Source: Erythrobacteraceae bacterium
Lineage (GTDB): Bacteria; Pseudomonadota; Alphaproteobacteria; Sphingomonadales; Sphingomonadaceae
DNA: 64,000 nt
Assembly: GCA_027489065.1 (NCBI GenBank)
Contig: JAIYAM010000023.1
Coordinates: 62,001-126,000 of the forward strand
Direction: 5' to 3'
The notes under the pieces are model-generated. The model saw only the letters and a list, made by a program, of their open reading frames with translations. It did no database searches and had not been told where the DNA came from. Shown here in pieces: positions 19,701 to 28,366 of this stretch (within the stretch, counting starts at the first letter, position 1; every line of letters begins with the position of its first letter). The translations under genes were made by a program, and so were the position numbers.

Positions 19701-19905
19701 GGATGCGCGAACCCGTGACGGTGATGGCACCGCTCTCGGTGCCTTCTGCGCCGGTCTGCCCGTCATCGACGGTGGGAGCGGCGGCGTCTTCGGGCGGGGT
19801 CTGCGGCTGGCTCTGCGCCACGGCAGGGACAGCGAGTGCGAGGGCAGCAAGGCCCACGCCAGTACGCAAGCCGGACCGGCACGGGGCAGCAAGGAAGAAT
19901 CGCAT
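16798..19905 (-). CDS. TonB-dependent outer membrane receptor (1 of 3)
   Basis: A predicted energy-coupled outer membrane transporter of about 1035 residues; the substrate is unknown. The start at 19905 gives a signal peptide (ending AVPAVAQ) with AGAGG 9-13 bp upstream. A Gln/Pro/Asp-rich linker precedes the plug, which begins AITVTGSRIRRPE. Typical plug motifs follow: RTLTLVNGRRVVSSN, VDLNIIPSVLIDRIDNVSVGG and YGSDAIAGTVNIIL. The C-terminus ends RRFSVGVSKEF, the beta-barrel signal with terminal Phe. Several cysteine pairs occur in predicted extracellular loops. The next receptor is divergent across a 513-bp gap. No transport partners are adjacent. Confidence 0.93.
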   Translation of the reverse strand: MRFFLAAPCRSGLRTGVGLAALALAVPAVAQSQPQTPPEDAAAPTVDDGQTGAEGTESGAITVTGSRIRRPELVGLEPTSSISDEYFRDRNLTNVGDALNELPQFRGSITPRGVQSSFGNGVNFINTFGLGSNRTLTLVNGRRVVSSNLPSLFGPGGAGVQVDLNIIPSVLIDRIDNVSVGGAPVYGSDAIAGTVNIILKNRYEGLTLNATSGITSRGDTFNYNFSGVAGKNFDEGRGNVTLAVAYDKANGLRATERKHQRDNLGFLNNCTTPGTSTPINDGRVNPNIGCNTGPNDGIPARILFRDLRSPFLSQSGVILTPDYDLTGFQFGENGNLIAVQPGTQLTGFFQSGGNTYNTVDQTNLTSDLKRFTVNGFASYDITDGVELFFEGLYYKAQSREQGNNPSFNTFVFDPDTSGGLTFDTATTPFISDATRSFLLAQGFDTFNVSRSNEDLFDNGARSETELKRGVAGVRGDFRALGRSLNYEASFNYGVNQIDNFQQNINQQRFINAVSFTQGPNGPVCTTTPPVPVAPDQPVQPIADANCVPLNLFGFRVASPEALNYIREDTIESANIRQYVFNANVGGDLFDLWAGPVGFNIGYEHRDEKASFTPSSFTQNGGGRGAAIAPTRGRYNVDEVFGEVLIPLVSPDNNVPLINSAEVFGRIRYVDNTVNGGFTSWAAGGRIEIIPDIGLRGNFTRSFRAPAITELFLPQSPTFERPTDLCTAQARNAGPVADIRSRNCLAFLQATGNDPATYTLLAAQASVAGLSGGNPNLENEQADSYTFGTIIRPRFVRGLTITADYVNIKISGPIASLDSDDLSRGCFDNPNFDLGNPINGNAFCNALGFGANGQIPNTPTNPAVRTGFVNGQAVKFQGITGTLDYVTDLSGVGIGGSLRLGGDLLYVRRRVNDITGVAPQRSDGIVGDPEFSGQARVVYSAENWGFGTYVNYTGEQLVSRFNRGPSPNDTREFDQYNDFVTVNANIFFRTDDNFRFNVAVTNLLDRIGQGYYGFIIPGSVSDNIGRRFSVGVSKEF

Positions 19906-20418
19906 CGGGTAAGAACCTCTCGTTTGGTTTTGCTTTGGTCGCACGGCCTGCCGGAGCGCATGGCTCGCAGCACGCGGGCGGCGCGGGGAGACCGCTGGAG
20001 AGGTTTAGCGAGCCGGATCGAACAGCGTCTCGTTTCGTCGCGGCTTGGTGCCTAAAAAACTACGATAAGTTGCAGGTTCGCAACGATTCTTGTCGGCCGT
20101 CGAGAATTTCGAACGCCTTGCCGCAGTCCCGAAAATATCGGGAGAAAGGCTAATCGAGGTTAAGGCGCAGCGCATATGCGCCACTGCGTCGGCCATGCGA
20201 CGCGTCGTTTGGTCAGGATGTGCTTCCGGCTGAGGCCAGCAGGAGCGTGTTGCAATTGAGTGACACCGCCCAACTTGCTGCGCAGCGCCCTTCATATCGG
20301 CTTGGCACTGCCGCGCGTATGAGGCATCTGCCCACCTATGTTAGGAGATCTCCAGGGGGAGAGCTCCCGACGCATTCAGCCATCAGCATCGACGAAACTT
20401 CTGTAAAAGGGGCATATC
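19906..20418. other. Divergent promoter region between two TonB receptor genes
   Basis: This 513-bp gap is the longest noncoding stretch in the window. I see no credible gene, tRNA or known riboswitch fold. An AT-richer part around 20055-20130 probably carries the promoter of the minus-strand receptor. A GGAGATCTCC palindrome at about 20343-20352 lies 67 bp before the plus-strand receptor start. The long leader would leave room for post-transcriptional control. Confidence 0.4.
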
Positions 20419-23400
20419 GTGACTAAAAAGACTCTTCTCCAGCAGGCCGGCTTCGCCAGCCTGGCGCTGGGCCTCGCGTTCTCCGCGACATCGGCCCTCG
20501 CCCAGCAGGCAGCCGATCCCGCCGACGTGAGTGAAGACGGTGAGGCCACGACGGCTGAGGCCGAGCCGGCCGGCACGATCACGGTCACCGGTTCGCGCAT
20601 TCCGCGGCCCGAGTTCGAAGGCACGATGCCGGGCGTCCAGATCACGGAAGAGCAGATCAAGGCTCGCGGTTTCACCAACGCGCTTGAAGCCCTGAACGAT
20701 ATTCCGCTCGTCGGTCCCGGCGCCAGCCCGCTCAACGGCAACAACGGCGGTCAGGCCGCCAGCCTCGGCGCGGCCTTCGTCGACCTTCTCGACCTCGGCA
20801 CCAACCGCACCCTGACCCTCGTCAACGGCCGCCGCTTCGTTTCGGGCAACGCCGCCACGCTGTTCGTGGAAGGCAACACCACCGGCGCGCAGGTCGACAT
20901 CAACGCGATCCCCGCGACGCTGATCAAGCGCATCGACGTGGTCACCGTCGGCGGTGCCGCGACCTACGGTTCGGACGCCATCTCCGGCGTCGTGAACTTC
21001 ATCCTCGACGACGAGTTCGAAGGCATTGAAGCCAACGCCAACAACGGTATCTCGAAGTTCGGCGATGCCGCGCAGTACCAGCTGAACGTGACGGCCGGTA
21101 AGAACTTCGCCGACGGTCGCATCAACATCACCGTGTCGGGCGAGTATTCGTTCAGCGAAGGCCTCCAGGCCGATGCCCGTCCGTTCCGTCTGCGTCGTGC
21201 CACCACGATCACCAACTTCGCCAACGGCACCCGCCGCAACCCGGCCTTCGGTCCGGCGATCATCGACGTGCAGAATGCCAACAACGGTGCCTTCCTGCGC
21301 GCAAGCGATGACGGCATTCCGGCGAACGGCCTGATCGCGGGCTCGGTGAACCAGAGCCTGAGCTTCAACGGCACGGTCCTTCGTGCGCTCAACGCCGCTC
21401 CGCTGTCGTTCTACACCCCGGGCACGACCCCGGCGACGTCGAACTTCATCAACCTGCGCAACGGTGTCGGCCCGGTCAGCACCAGCTTCCCCAACACGCT
21501 GGCCACTGGTGCACAGATCATCAACGGCCAGCCGGGCGCCCAGCTGATCGCCGCCAACGGTCTCAATGGCCGCACGACTCCGGCCACGGGCCTTGCGATC
21601 ACCACCTTCGCACCGACCGCCCTGCCGACCGGCGTCACGGCCGCGCAGGTCTTCGCCCAGTTCGGCGTGACTCCGCCGGCCACCGCGACCGCCGCCCAGT
21701 TGACCGCGCTCGCCATCAACGTGCTGCAGGCCAACCGCCCGACCGCGCGCGAGTTCTTCGCACAGAACCCGAATGTGCCGACCAACTACTTCCTCGGTAC
21801 CTTCAACCCCAACGTGCCGCGCATCGCCAACACCGACACGACTCTCGTGACCGTGGCTGGCGTCCAGGTGCCGGTGAACCAGGTGCTGCCCTTCGTGGCC
21901 GTACCGCTCGAGTTCAACGCCGATGGCTCGCTGCGCGCCTACAATGCCGGGACCGTGACCCAGGGTGGCCAGGGTACGCTCAGCCAGCTTGCCGGCGGTG
22001 ACGGCGGCTTCCTGCGTGCGATCGAAAACACCGTTCTGCGCACCGAGCAGGAGCGCATCATCGGCAACCTGTTCGCCAAGTGGGATGTGACCGACAATAT
22101 CACGCTGTTCGGCGAAGGCCTCTATGCCCGCGTCGAGAACACCTCGCTGCGCAACTCGCCCAACCAGAACTTCCTGTCGACGGCTGCGGAAGCCGCAGGC
22201 CTGGTTCTCAACGTCGACAACCCGTTCCTGACGCAGCAGAACCGCGACGTCCTGAACTCGGTGGGCATCAATGCCGCGACCAACGGCGGTTCCTTCGTGA
22301 TCACCCGTCAGAACCAGGACATCTTCGGCGACAACCCGTTCGTGAACACCTCCGAGACGTACCGTCTGGTCGGCGGTGTGCGCGGAAACTGGGAGATGTT
22401 CGGTCGTGACTGGACCTCGGAAATCTCGGCGACCTATGGCCGCGCGAAGCAGACCACCGAGACCACCGCGATCAGGGACATCGAATACCAGCTCGCGCTC
22501 GATGCCGTCTTCGATCCCGCAACCAACAGCATCCGCTGCCGTTCGCAGCTCTTCCCGAGCCAGTACCTTGGTCGCACCCCGACCGGTACTTCGTCGAACG
22601 TGACCAAGCTGCCCGGGCCCGACGGCATTCTCCGCGAAGGGACCACCCTCCCGGTGATCACGCAGTCGATGATCGACGGTTGCCAGCCGCTCAATCCGTT
22701 CGGCTACAACAACATGTCGGAAGCTTCGAAGCGCTATGTGCGTGCCGACGTGCAGTTCACCAACATTTCCGAGCAGCTGTTCCTGCAGGGCACCGTCACC
22801 GGCGGCCTGTTCGACCTGCCTGCCGGCGAAGTGGTGGTTTCGGGTACTGCCGAATACCGCAAGGAAACCCTCGACTTCTTCAGCAACGAGATCAACCAGC
22901 AGGGCCGCACCCGTACGGCTCCGTCGGTGGCCACGGCTGGCCAGATCGAAGTGTTCGAGTTCGGCGGTGAAGCACGCATTCCGCTGACCGGCGACGACTT
23001 CCTGCCGTTCCTCGGCAAGATGGAACTGTCGCCGTCGATCCGCGTGTCGAACCAGGACGGCCGGGCCGAGACGTTCCGCAATGCTGCGGGCAATCTCACG
23101 ACCCCGACCTCGAATGGTACGCCGCAGACGATCTGGTCGATTGCCGGTACCTGGCAGCCGGTCCGTGACCTCCTGATGCGCGGCAACATCACCCGCTCGA
23201 TCCGTCAGCCCAGCATCGTGGAACTGTTCCTCGGCGGTCAGTCGGCGTTCACCACCCCGACCGACGCTTGCGGTCCGTCGCAGATCGACACGGGTTCGTC
23301 GGCGGCGCTGCGTCGCGCCAACTGCCGCCGTGCGGTGATCGACATCGGTCTGGCCACCGACAACACCTCGGCGGACACGTTCCTCGCGACCTTCGTTCCG

Positions 23401-24207
23401 GCTGGCGTGTCGCTGCCGGGTACCTTCGCCGGTGCCCCGGGCCTGCTGCCTGAGCGCGGCAAGTCGTGGACCGCTGGCGTGGTGCTGAACCCGCGCTGGA
23501 TCCCGCGTCTGCAGATCTCGGCCGACTACATCTCGCTCGACCTGGCGAACACGATCAACCCGACGAACCTCGTCGACGCGATCCGGTTCTGCTATGACAG
23601 CGCGACGTACAACGACACCTCGGCGATCACCGGGGCCAACACCTGCACCTTCTTCTCGCGGCAGAGCAACGACTTCCAGGTCGCTCCGTTCTTCGCGTCG
23701 GGCTTCATCAACCTGGCGGCCACTGAGATCCGTGCACTCAACATCTCGGCCAACTACAACTTCGACCTGCCGTCGAACCTCGGCAACCTCGCGCTGAGCG
23801 GGAATGCCTACCACCTGCTCCGGTTCGACGAATCCGCCAACGGTACCTTCTCGGACAAGGTCAGCTCGGACGGCACCTTCAACCGTCCGAAGTGGGAAGT
23901 GCAGACCCGCGCCCGCTACGAGAAGGGCGGCTTCTTCAGCCAGGTGGTCTGGAACTGGCGTGCGGCCACCCAGCTGTTCGTCAGCGGCCTGCCGGCCACT
24001 GTCGAAGTCTGGCAGAACCCGCGCTTCCCGGCGATCAGCACCTTCGATGCTGCCGTCGGTGCGGACATCAACGATCAGTTCCGCATCCAGCTGAACGTCT
24101 TCAACCTGACCAACAAGAACTTCGCAGGCGAGAACGGCCTCTTCCAGGGCGCGTTCGTCGACCAGATCGGTCGTCGCTACCTCGTCACCGCGGGCGTGAA
24201 GTTCTGA
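20419..24207 (+). CDS. TonB-dependent outer membrane receptor (2 of 3), unusually long
   Basis: The predicted product has 1262 residues and starts at GTG, with AAAAGGGG 7-14 bp upstream. A signal peptide (ending TSALAQQ, about 1-30) and an acidic Ala/Glu linker precede the plug, which begins TITVTGSRIPRPE and carries RTLTLVNGRRFVSGN and YGSDAISGVVNFIL. The barrel ends RRYLVTAGVKF. It is longer than its two neighbours because of an Ala/Thr/Asn/Pro-rich insertion at about residues 315-510. Codon use differs from neighbouring genes: CGT arginine and GGT glycine are frequent, a pattern usual for highly expressed genes. Two hairpins follow the stop codon. Confidence 0.92.
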   Translation: MTKKTLLQQAGFASLALGLAFSATSALAQQAADPADVSEDGEATTAEAEPAGTITVTGSRIPRPEFEGTMPGVQITEEQIKARGFTNALEALNDIPLVGPGASPLNGNNGGQAASLGAAFVDLLDLGTNRTLTLVNGRRFVSGNAATLFVEGNTTGAQVDINAIPATLIKRIDVVTVGGAATYGSDAISGVVNFILDDEFEGIEANANNGISKFGDAAQYQLNVTAGKNFADGRINITVSGEYSFSEGLQADARPFRLRRATTITNFANGTRRNPAFGPAIIDVQNANNGAFLRASDDGIPANGLIAGSVNQSLSFNGTVLRALNAAPLSFYTPGTTPATSNFINLRNGVGPVSTSFPNTLATGAQIINGQPGAQLIAANGLNGRTTPATGLAITTFAPTALPTGVTAAQVFAQFGVTPPATATAAQLTALAINVLQANRPTAREFFAQNPNVPTNYFLGTFNPNVPRIANTDTTLVTVAGVQVPVNQVLPFVAVPLEFNADGSLRAYNAGTVTQGGQGTLSQLAGGDGGFLRAIENTVLRTEQERIIGNLFAKWDVTDNITLFGEGLYARVENTSLRNSPNQNFLSTAAEAAGLVLNVDNPFLTQQNRDVLNSVGINAATNGGSFVITRQNQDIFGDNPFVNTSETYRLVGGVRGNWEMFGRDWTSEISATYGRAKQTTETTAIRDIEYQLALDAVFDPATNSIRCRSQLFPSQYLGRTPTGTSSNVTKLPGPDGILREGTTLPVITQSMIDGCQPLNPFGYNNMSEASKRYVRADVQFTNISEQLFLQGTVTGGLFDLPAGEVVVSGTAEYRKETLDFFSNEINQQGRTRTAPSVATAGQIEVFEFGGEARIPLTGDDFLPFLGKMELSPSIRVSNQDGRAETFRNAAGNLTTPTSNGTPQTIWSIAGTWQPVRDLLMRGNITRSIRQPSIVELFLGGQSAFTTPTDACGPSQIDTGSSAALRRANCRRAVIDIGLATDNTSADTFLATFVPAGVSLPGTFAGAPGLLPERGKSWTAGVVLNPRWIPRLQISADYISLDLANTINPTNLVDAIRFCYDSATYNDTSAITGANTCTFFSRQSNDFQVAPFFASGFINLAATEIRALNISANYNFDLPSNLGNLALSGNAYHLLRFDESANGTFSDKVSSDGTFNRPKWEVQTRARYEKGGFFSQVVWNWRAATQLFVSGLPATVEVWQNPRFPAISTFDAAVGADINDQFRIQLNVFNLTNKNFAGENGLFQGAFVDQIGRRYLVTAGVKF

Positions 24208-24218
24208 TCCAAACGCGA

Positions 24219-24250
24219 CTGTCCGGGGAAGGGCGACCTTCCCCGGACAG
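24219..24250 (+). terminator. Strong hairpin after TonB receptor 2
   Basis: A perfect 14-bp stem (CTGTCCGGGGAAGG with its complement) and a GCGA tetraloop start 12 bp after the stop codon. There is no T-run, so it may act as a 3'-end stabiliser ahead of the true terminator. Confidence 0.7.
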
Positions 24251-24274
24251 CCGGAACATTAGCGCTACACATCG

Positions 24275-24308
24275 AAGGGTCCGGCCGGTGATGGCCGGAC
24301 CCTTTTTT
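24275..24308 (+). terminator. Rho-independent terminator between receptors 2 and 3
   Basis: A 12-bp stem (AAGGGTCCGGCC / GGCCGGACCCTT) with a 6-nt loop is followed by a T-run. It ends 7 bp before the stop codon of the converging third receptor gene. Confidence 0.9.
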
Positions 24309-24314
24309 GTTTGC

Positions 24315-27300
24315 TCAGAGCTTGAGGCGGACGCCTGCGTAGTAGCGACGCCCGAAGATGTCGTAGACATCCGCGGCGGTGTCCGACCCGGTCACGTTGC
24401 CCGTGATCCCGCTGAGGATGTTGGGCGCCTTGTTGTCGAGCAGGTTGTCCGCGCCGACGAAGAACTCGAACTTGTCGCCGGCGAAGAAGGTCGCCTGCGT
24501 ATCAAGGTAGAACTCTGCGCCGACCCGGTAGGCCTTCGGCCCGTCGAACTGGTCGTCGACATAGGAAGCGCCGATATAGGTGCCGGTGAAGCTCAGACGG
24601 AAGTCGTCGTTCTGGTAGGCGGTCTGCGCGGTGAAGCGGTCCTTCGCGGTGCCGATTTCGCCGTCCGAACGATCGGGCTCGGCGTCGGGCAGCGAGAAGA
24701 AGTCGTAGCGCAGCACGTGCGTGTAGGCCCCGTAGAACGACAGGCGGTCATTCTCGGTGAGGCCAAGCGGGGTGAACCACCGGGCCGTCACGTCGACGCC
24801 TGCCGTCTTGAGCACCGCCGCGTTGACCGACAGCGCGTTGATCAGGTCGATCGAACCCGAGCTGTTGACCGAAGTCGCAGTCGGACGGCGCGTGATCAGC
24901 GAGCAGAAGGTCGGGTTGCCCTGACGGTAGCACTGATCAAGCGAGAACTGCCGCGGGAAGCCCGAGATCACGTCGTCGATCTTGTAGTTGTAGTAGTCGG
25001 CCGTGATCGTGAGGTTGCGCAGGAAGTCGAACGAGCGCGGGTTGATCACCACGCCGGCCGTGTAGGACCGGGCGGTTTCCTCCCCGAGGTTCGGGTTCCC
25101 GCCATCGAAGCCGGAGATCCCCTGGACGTCCGCCTGGTTGAGCGTGAAGACGCCGTTGGCCGCGATGTTGGCGGCAACGCCCGCATCGGCGCGGCAGTTG
25201 GTGCCGGTCGCGCCGCCGCCGGTCGCGCCGATGCCCACGCAGGGATCGACGAGGCCGCTCGGGAAGGTCTGCGACAGGCCCGAGAACAGCTCGCCCACGT
25301 TCGGTGCGCGGACCGCTTCGGCAACGGTTCCGCGGAAGCGGATGTCCTCGATCGGCTGCCAAGTGCCGGTCACGTTCCAGCTGAACACCGTACCGACAGT
25401 CGAGTAATCCGCGACGCGGCCTGCGGCGCCGAACTCGAGCAGCTGGAAGAACGGCTTGTCGGCGAGCACCGGCACGCGGATTTCGGCGTAGGCTTCCTTC
25501 ACGTCGAACGAGCCGCGCGTGTCGGGAAGCACGTTGCCCGCATTGAGGCCCGCATTGGTGAGGGCGTCATTGTCGGAGAAGGACGATTCCTTGCGATATT
25601 CGGCGCCCACCGCGACCCCGAGCGGGCCGGCCGGAAGATCGAACAGCGAGCCCGAGATATTGCCCTGCACCACCTGCTGGGTGATGCCGGTCTGGAAGGT
25701 GCCCTGCGCCGCGATGTAGTTCACGGCCCCTTGCGAGATGCTTCCGGCACCGAAGATATTCGCTGGAGCGCAGCCGTTGGCCCGGGCTTCGGCGCTGATG
25801 CAGATCGCTTCGCCGGCAATACCGTTGCCGTTCTCGTCACCGACTTCGCTGCGCACGGCCAGCGAGTCGCGGAAGTTCGGGACATTGACCTGACCCGAAG
25901 ACACCTGATTCTCGGTGACCTTGCCGTAGTTGTAGCTGAGGTCCCAGTTGAAGCGGCTGTCGAACAACTCGCCTTCAAGGCCGACGACGAAGCGGTAGAA
26001 GTTGCGCTCGGTCGAACCGGTGCGACCGCCGAACTCGGTCAGGCGGCGCTGGAAGCCGATGTCGCGAAGGCCGTCACCATTGGTGTCGACCGCCTGATCG
26101 CGGATCGCCTGCGGCACGAAGGGATTGGCAACAATCGTGTTCGTTCCCGGCAGGAAGTTCTCGATGTTGTAGCCGCCGCCGGTCGGGAAGACGCCGTTGG
26201 CCCCGCCGGATTCGAGCGGGAAGGGCTCGATGATGCGCGACGAGGACGTGTTGTTGAACGTGCCTTCGAAGAAGAAGTTCACGTCATCGGCGACTTCGTA
26301 GTTTCCGCGCGCCGCGAAGGTGTAGCGCGTGACCGGCACCGCCAGAGTGCGGAACTCCTGGCGGTTGAAGCCCGTCGGGCCGGTGCCGGTGCCGATGCTC
26401 GGAACGGCTGCCGCGGATTCATCGGCCGGGGTCCTCGGATCATCGGCAATGGCAGGGCGTCCGCTGTCGCAGGTTGCGCCGTTGGTGATGACGCAAGGCT
26501 GCAGAACACCGCCCGGACCATAGGTGAACGAGTAAAGCGATCCGATCACCTGCCCGGCGTTGTTGCGCCGCTGGCCGGTGATGAAGCCGCCCTGCGGGGT
26601 GAAGCCCGAGAAGAACGGCTCGCTCGGCACGCCGAATTCGCCGCCGGTGTAGACGCCGTCGATATCGTCGACGCGGGTGTTGGCGCGCTGGTTTGAACGC
26701 AGGCCGTCTTCCTTCGAATAGCCGAAGTGGACCATGATGTTGCCGCGGCCATCGGCGATGTTCGCGCCGGCGGTGACATTTGCCTGAAGGCGATTGGAAT
26801 CGCCACGCTCGGTGAGGCCGTACTGGGCGTTCGCCTCCACCCCTTCGAAGTCGGTGCGGTAGATGAAGTTCACAACGCCCGCGACAGCGTCCGAACCGTA
26901 GAGCGACGATGCGCCGCCGGTCAGGATGTCGACCTGCTGGATGAACTGGGTGGGGATGACGTTAAGGTCGACCGTCGAGGAGCCGGCAAGGCTCGACACG
27001 ACGCGGCGGCCGTTGATCAGCACCAGCGTGCGGTCAGCGCCGAGATCGCGCAGGTCGATCGTGGCAACGCCGGTTCCCGAGGTGAGGAAGGCCGAATTGG
27101 TGCGGCTCAGGGTCGGCGTACCGAACACCGGGTTTTCGAGCAGCAGCTCCTGGATGTTGACCACACCCGAATCCTGGATGAGCTGCTGGTTGACGATCTG
27201 CAGCGGCGCGGGCGACGTGGACTCGGGCGATGCGATGCGCGATCCCGTGACGACGATACCACGTTCGGCAGCGGCAGCTTCGTCGCCGGTTTCGGCGCCG

Positions 27301-27404
27301 ACGTCTGTGGTCGTCTGGTCCTGCCCAAGAGCGGGCGACGCCGCGAGGGCGACGCCGAGCGCGATGCTCGCGACGCTCAGCTTGAGACTGGCATGGGTGT
27401 TCAT
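24315..27404 (-). CDS. TonB-dependent outer membrane receptor (3 of 3)
   Basis: The product has 1029 residues. The start at 27404 has a GGAGGAA RBS about 7 bp upstream and opens a clean signal peptide (ending ASPALGQ, about 1-28). The plug begins GIVVTGSRIASPEST, with RTLVLINGRRVVSSL, VDLNVIPTQFIQQVDILTGG and YGSDAVAGVVNFIY. The C-terminus RRYYAGVRLKL ends in Leu rather than the usual Phe. It is related to receptors 1 and 2 through the plug and may be an old duplicate. The substrate cannot be told from the sequence. It is transcribed alone from an AT-rich upstream region. Confidence 0.92.
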   Translation of the reverse strand: MNTHASLKLSVASIALGVALAASPALGQDQTTTDVGAETGDEAAAAERGIVVTGSRIASPESTSPAPLQIVNQQLIQDSGVVNIQELLLENPVFGTPTLSRTNSAFLTSGTGVATIDLRDLGADRTLVLINGRRVVSSLAGSSTVDLNVIPTQFIQQVDILTGGASSLYGSDAVAGVVNFIYRTDFEGVEANAQYGLTERGDSNRLQANVTAGANIADGRGNIMVHFGYSKEDGLRSNQRANTRVDDIDGVYTGGEFGVPSEPFFSGFTPQGGFITGQRRNNAGQVIGSLYSFTYGPGGVLQPCVITNGATCDSGRPAIADDPRTPADESAAAVPSIGTGTGPTGFNRQEFRTLAVPVTRYTFAARGNYEVADDVNFFFEGTFNNTSSSRIIEPFPLESGGANGVFPTGGGYNIENFLPGTNTIVANPFVPQAIRDQAVDTNGDGLRDIGFQRRLTEFGGRTGSTERNFYRFVVGLEGELFDSRFNWDLSYNYGKVTENQVSSGQVNVPNFRDSLAVRSEVGDENGNGIAGEAICISAEARANGCAPANIFGAGSISQGAVNYIAAQGTFQTGITQQVVQGNISGSLFDLPAGPLGVAVGAEYRKESSFSDNDALTNAGLNAGNVLPDTRGSFDVKEAYAEIRVPVLADKPFFQLLEFGAAGRVADYSTVGTVFSWNVTGTWQPIEDIRFRGTVAEAVRAPNVGELFSGLSQTFPSGLVDPCVGIGATGGGATGTNCRADAGVAANIAANGVFTLNQADVQGISGFDGGNPNLGEETARSYTAGVVINPRSFDFLRNLTITADYYNYKIDDVISGFPRQFSLDQCYRQGNPTFCSLITRRPTATSVNSSGSIDLINALSVNAAVLKTAGVDVTARWFTPLGLTENDRLSFYGAYTHVLRYDFFSLPDAEPDRSDGEIGTAKDRFTAQTAYQNDDFRLSFTGTYIGASYVDDQFDGPKAYRVGAEFYLDTQATFFAGDKFEFFVGADNLLDNKAPNILSGITGNVTGSDTAADVYDIFGRRYYAGVRLKL

Positions 27405-27661
27405 TGGGAATGTTCCTCCGCTTTTTTTGACCGGGATCGCTGCGACGACCCATGGAGCACGCGAATGACAGGACGGGGCGGGGCGCATCCCTGATCGAGG
27501 TTAGGGAACTTCCGGTTCGGCGGTCTGACAGCAGATTCAGACTCTATGTAACTAAAAAGCCACATATCTTCCAATCTGCAATATTCGATATATAACTGGG
27601 TTAGGGCTTGGCGGCAGCGACCCGGCAAAGTCTCGGCGAGCAGTTGGAGAGCAGCGCCGAA
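27405..27661. promoter_or_regulatory. Divergent AT-rich promoter region
   Basis: The 257-bp gap separates receptor 3 (minus strand) from a small secreted protein (plus strand). About 27530-27605 is markedly AT-rich for this genome (for example ATATATAACT at 27588-27597) and probably holds the promoters. No protein or RNA gene is visible. Confidence 0.45.
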
Positions 27662-28207
27662 ATGCAGACAATCACATCATGCGCGTCGAGCGCCCTGGTC
27701 GCCGCCCTGGTGCTCGCAGGGAGCGCGGCAGCGCAGGCCAAGCCGCCCGCCGACAAGGACGCAGGCGCAGGGCAGGCCGTTTTCGCCTGCCGCGCGATTG
27801 CCGCCGAGACCGAACGCCTCGCCTGTTACGACCGCGAAGTGGGCGCGCTTCAGGAAGCTGCGGCCAGCGACAAGGTGGTGATCGTCGACCAGGCCGAGAT
27901 CAGGAAGGCCCGCCGCGACCTGTTCGGCTTCACGCTCCCGCGCATCGGCCTGTTCGGCAAACGCGACGGCAGCCCCGCTGAAGAGGTCGAGCGCGTCGAG
28001 GAGGCGCTTGCCAGCTTCGGCACCGGTGCGGGTGGGCGCGCGGTGTTCACCCTCGCCAATGGTGCGCGCTGGATGCAGATTGACAACCAACCGGTCCTCG
28101 GCGAGCCGAAGTCGGGCGATATGGTGCGGATCGAGAGCGCCGCGCTCGGCAGCTACAAGGCGAGCATAGCGGGCCGCCGCGCGATCCGTGTGCGCCGCGT
28201 GAGCTGA
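27662..28207 (+). CDS. Secreted protein of unknown function with a conserved ERLACYD motif
   Basis: The 181-residue product begins MQTITSCASSALVAALVLAG, a signal peptide probably cleaved after AAAQA. The mature part has the segment FACRAIAAETERLACYDREV, a paired-cysteine motif seen in various proteobacterial envelope proteins. The C-terminal half (about 120-178) looks like a small beta domain, with QIDNQPVLGEPKSGDMVRIESA. I cannot assign a function. The start at 27662 is the ATG that opens the signal peptide; the frame reads further upstream without protein-like character. Confidence 0.8.
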   Translation: MQTITSCASSALVAALVLAGSAAAQAKPPADKDAGAGQAVFACRAIAAETERLACYDREVGALQEAAASDKVVIVDQAEIRKARRDLFGFTLPRIGLFGKRDGSPAEEVERVEEALASFGTGAGGRAVFTLANGARWMQIDNQPVLGEPKSGDMVRIESAALGSYKASIAGRRAIRVRRVS

Positions 28208-28366
28208 CCGCCGGCGCCACGGCTGGCCCGGACGGCGACATCTCTTTTCTGATGCTTGATTTGCCCCTTCTCCTCCAATAGGCGATCAACCCAAGCGAGT
28301 GGCGAAGCGAAACCGATTTCGCCCGGCGCGGCCCCATGCCAGGGGCCGATGGAGGAGGAGAGTTTC

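Noticed and set aside
19906..20418. RNA gene or riboswitch in the 513-bp gap
   Set aside because: I found no tRNA cloverleaf and no cobalamin, TPP or other known aptamer core by eye. A covariance-model search would be decisive.
20383..23814. Long open frame (over 1100 codons) antisense to TonB receptor 2
   Set aside because: It mirrors the codon structure of the receptor gene. Its protein is Arg/Val/Gly-rich with no recognisable domain, and the receptor on the plus strand is clearly real. Similar long antisense frames opposite tamB, clpB, cpaC and ccoN have the same cause: high GC content.
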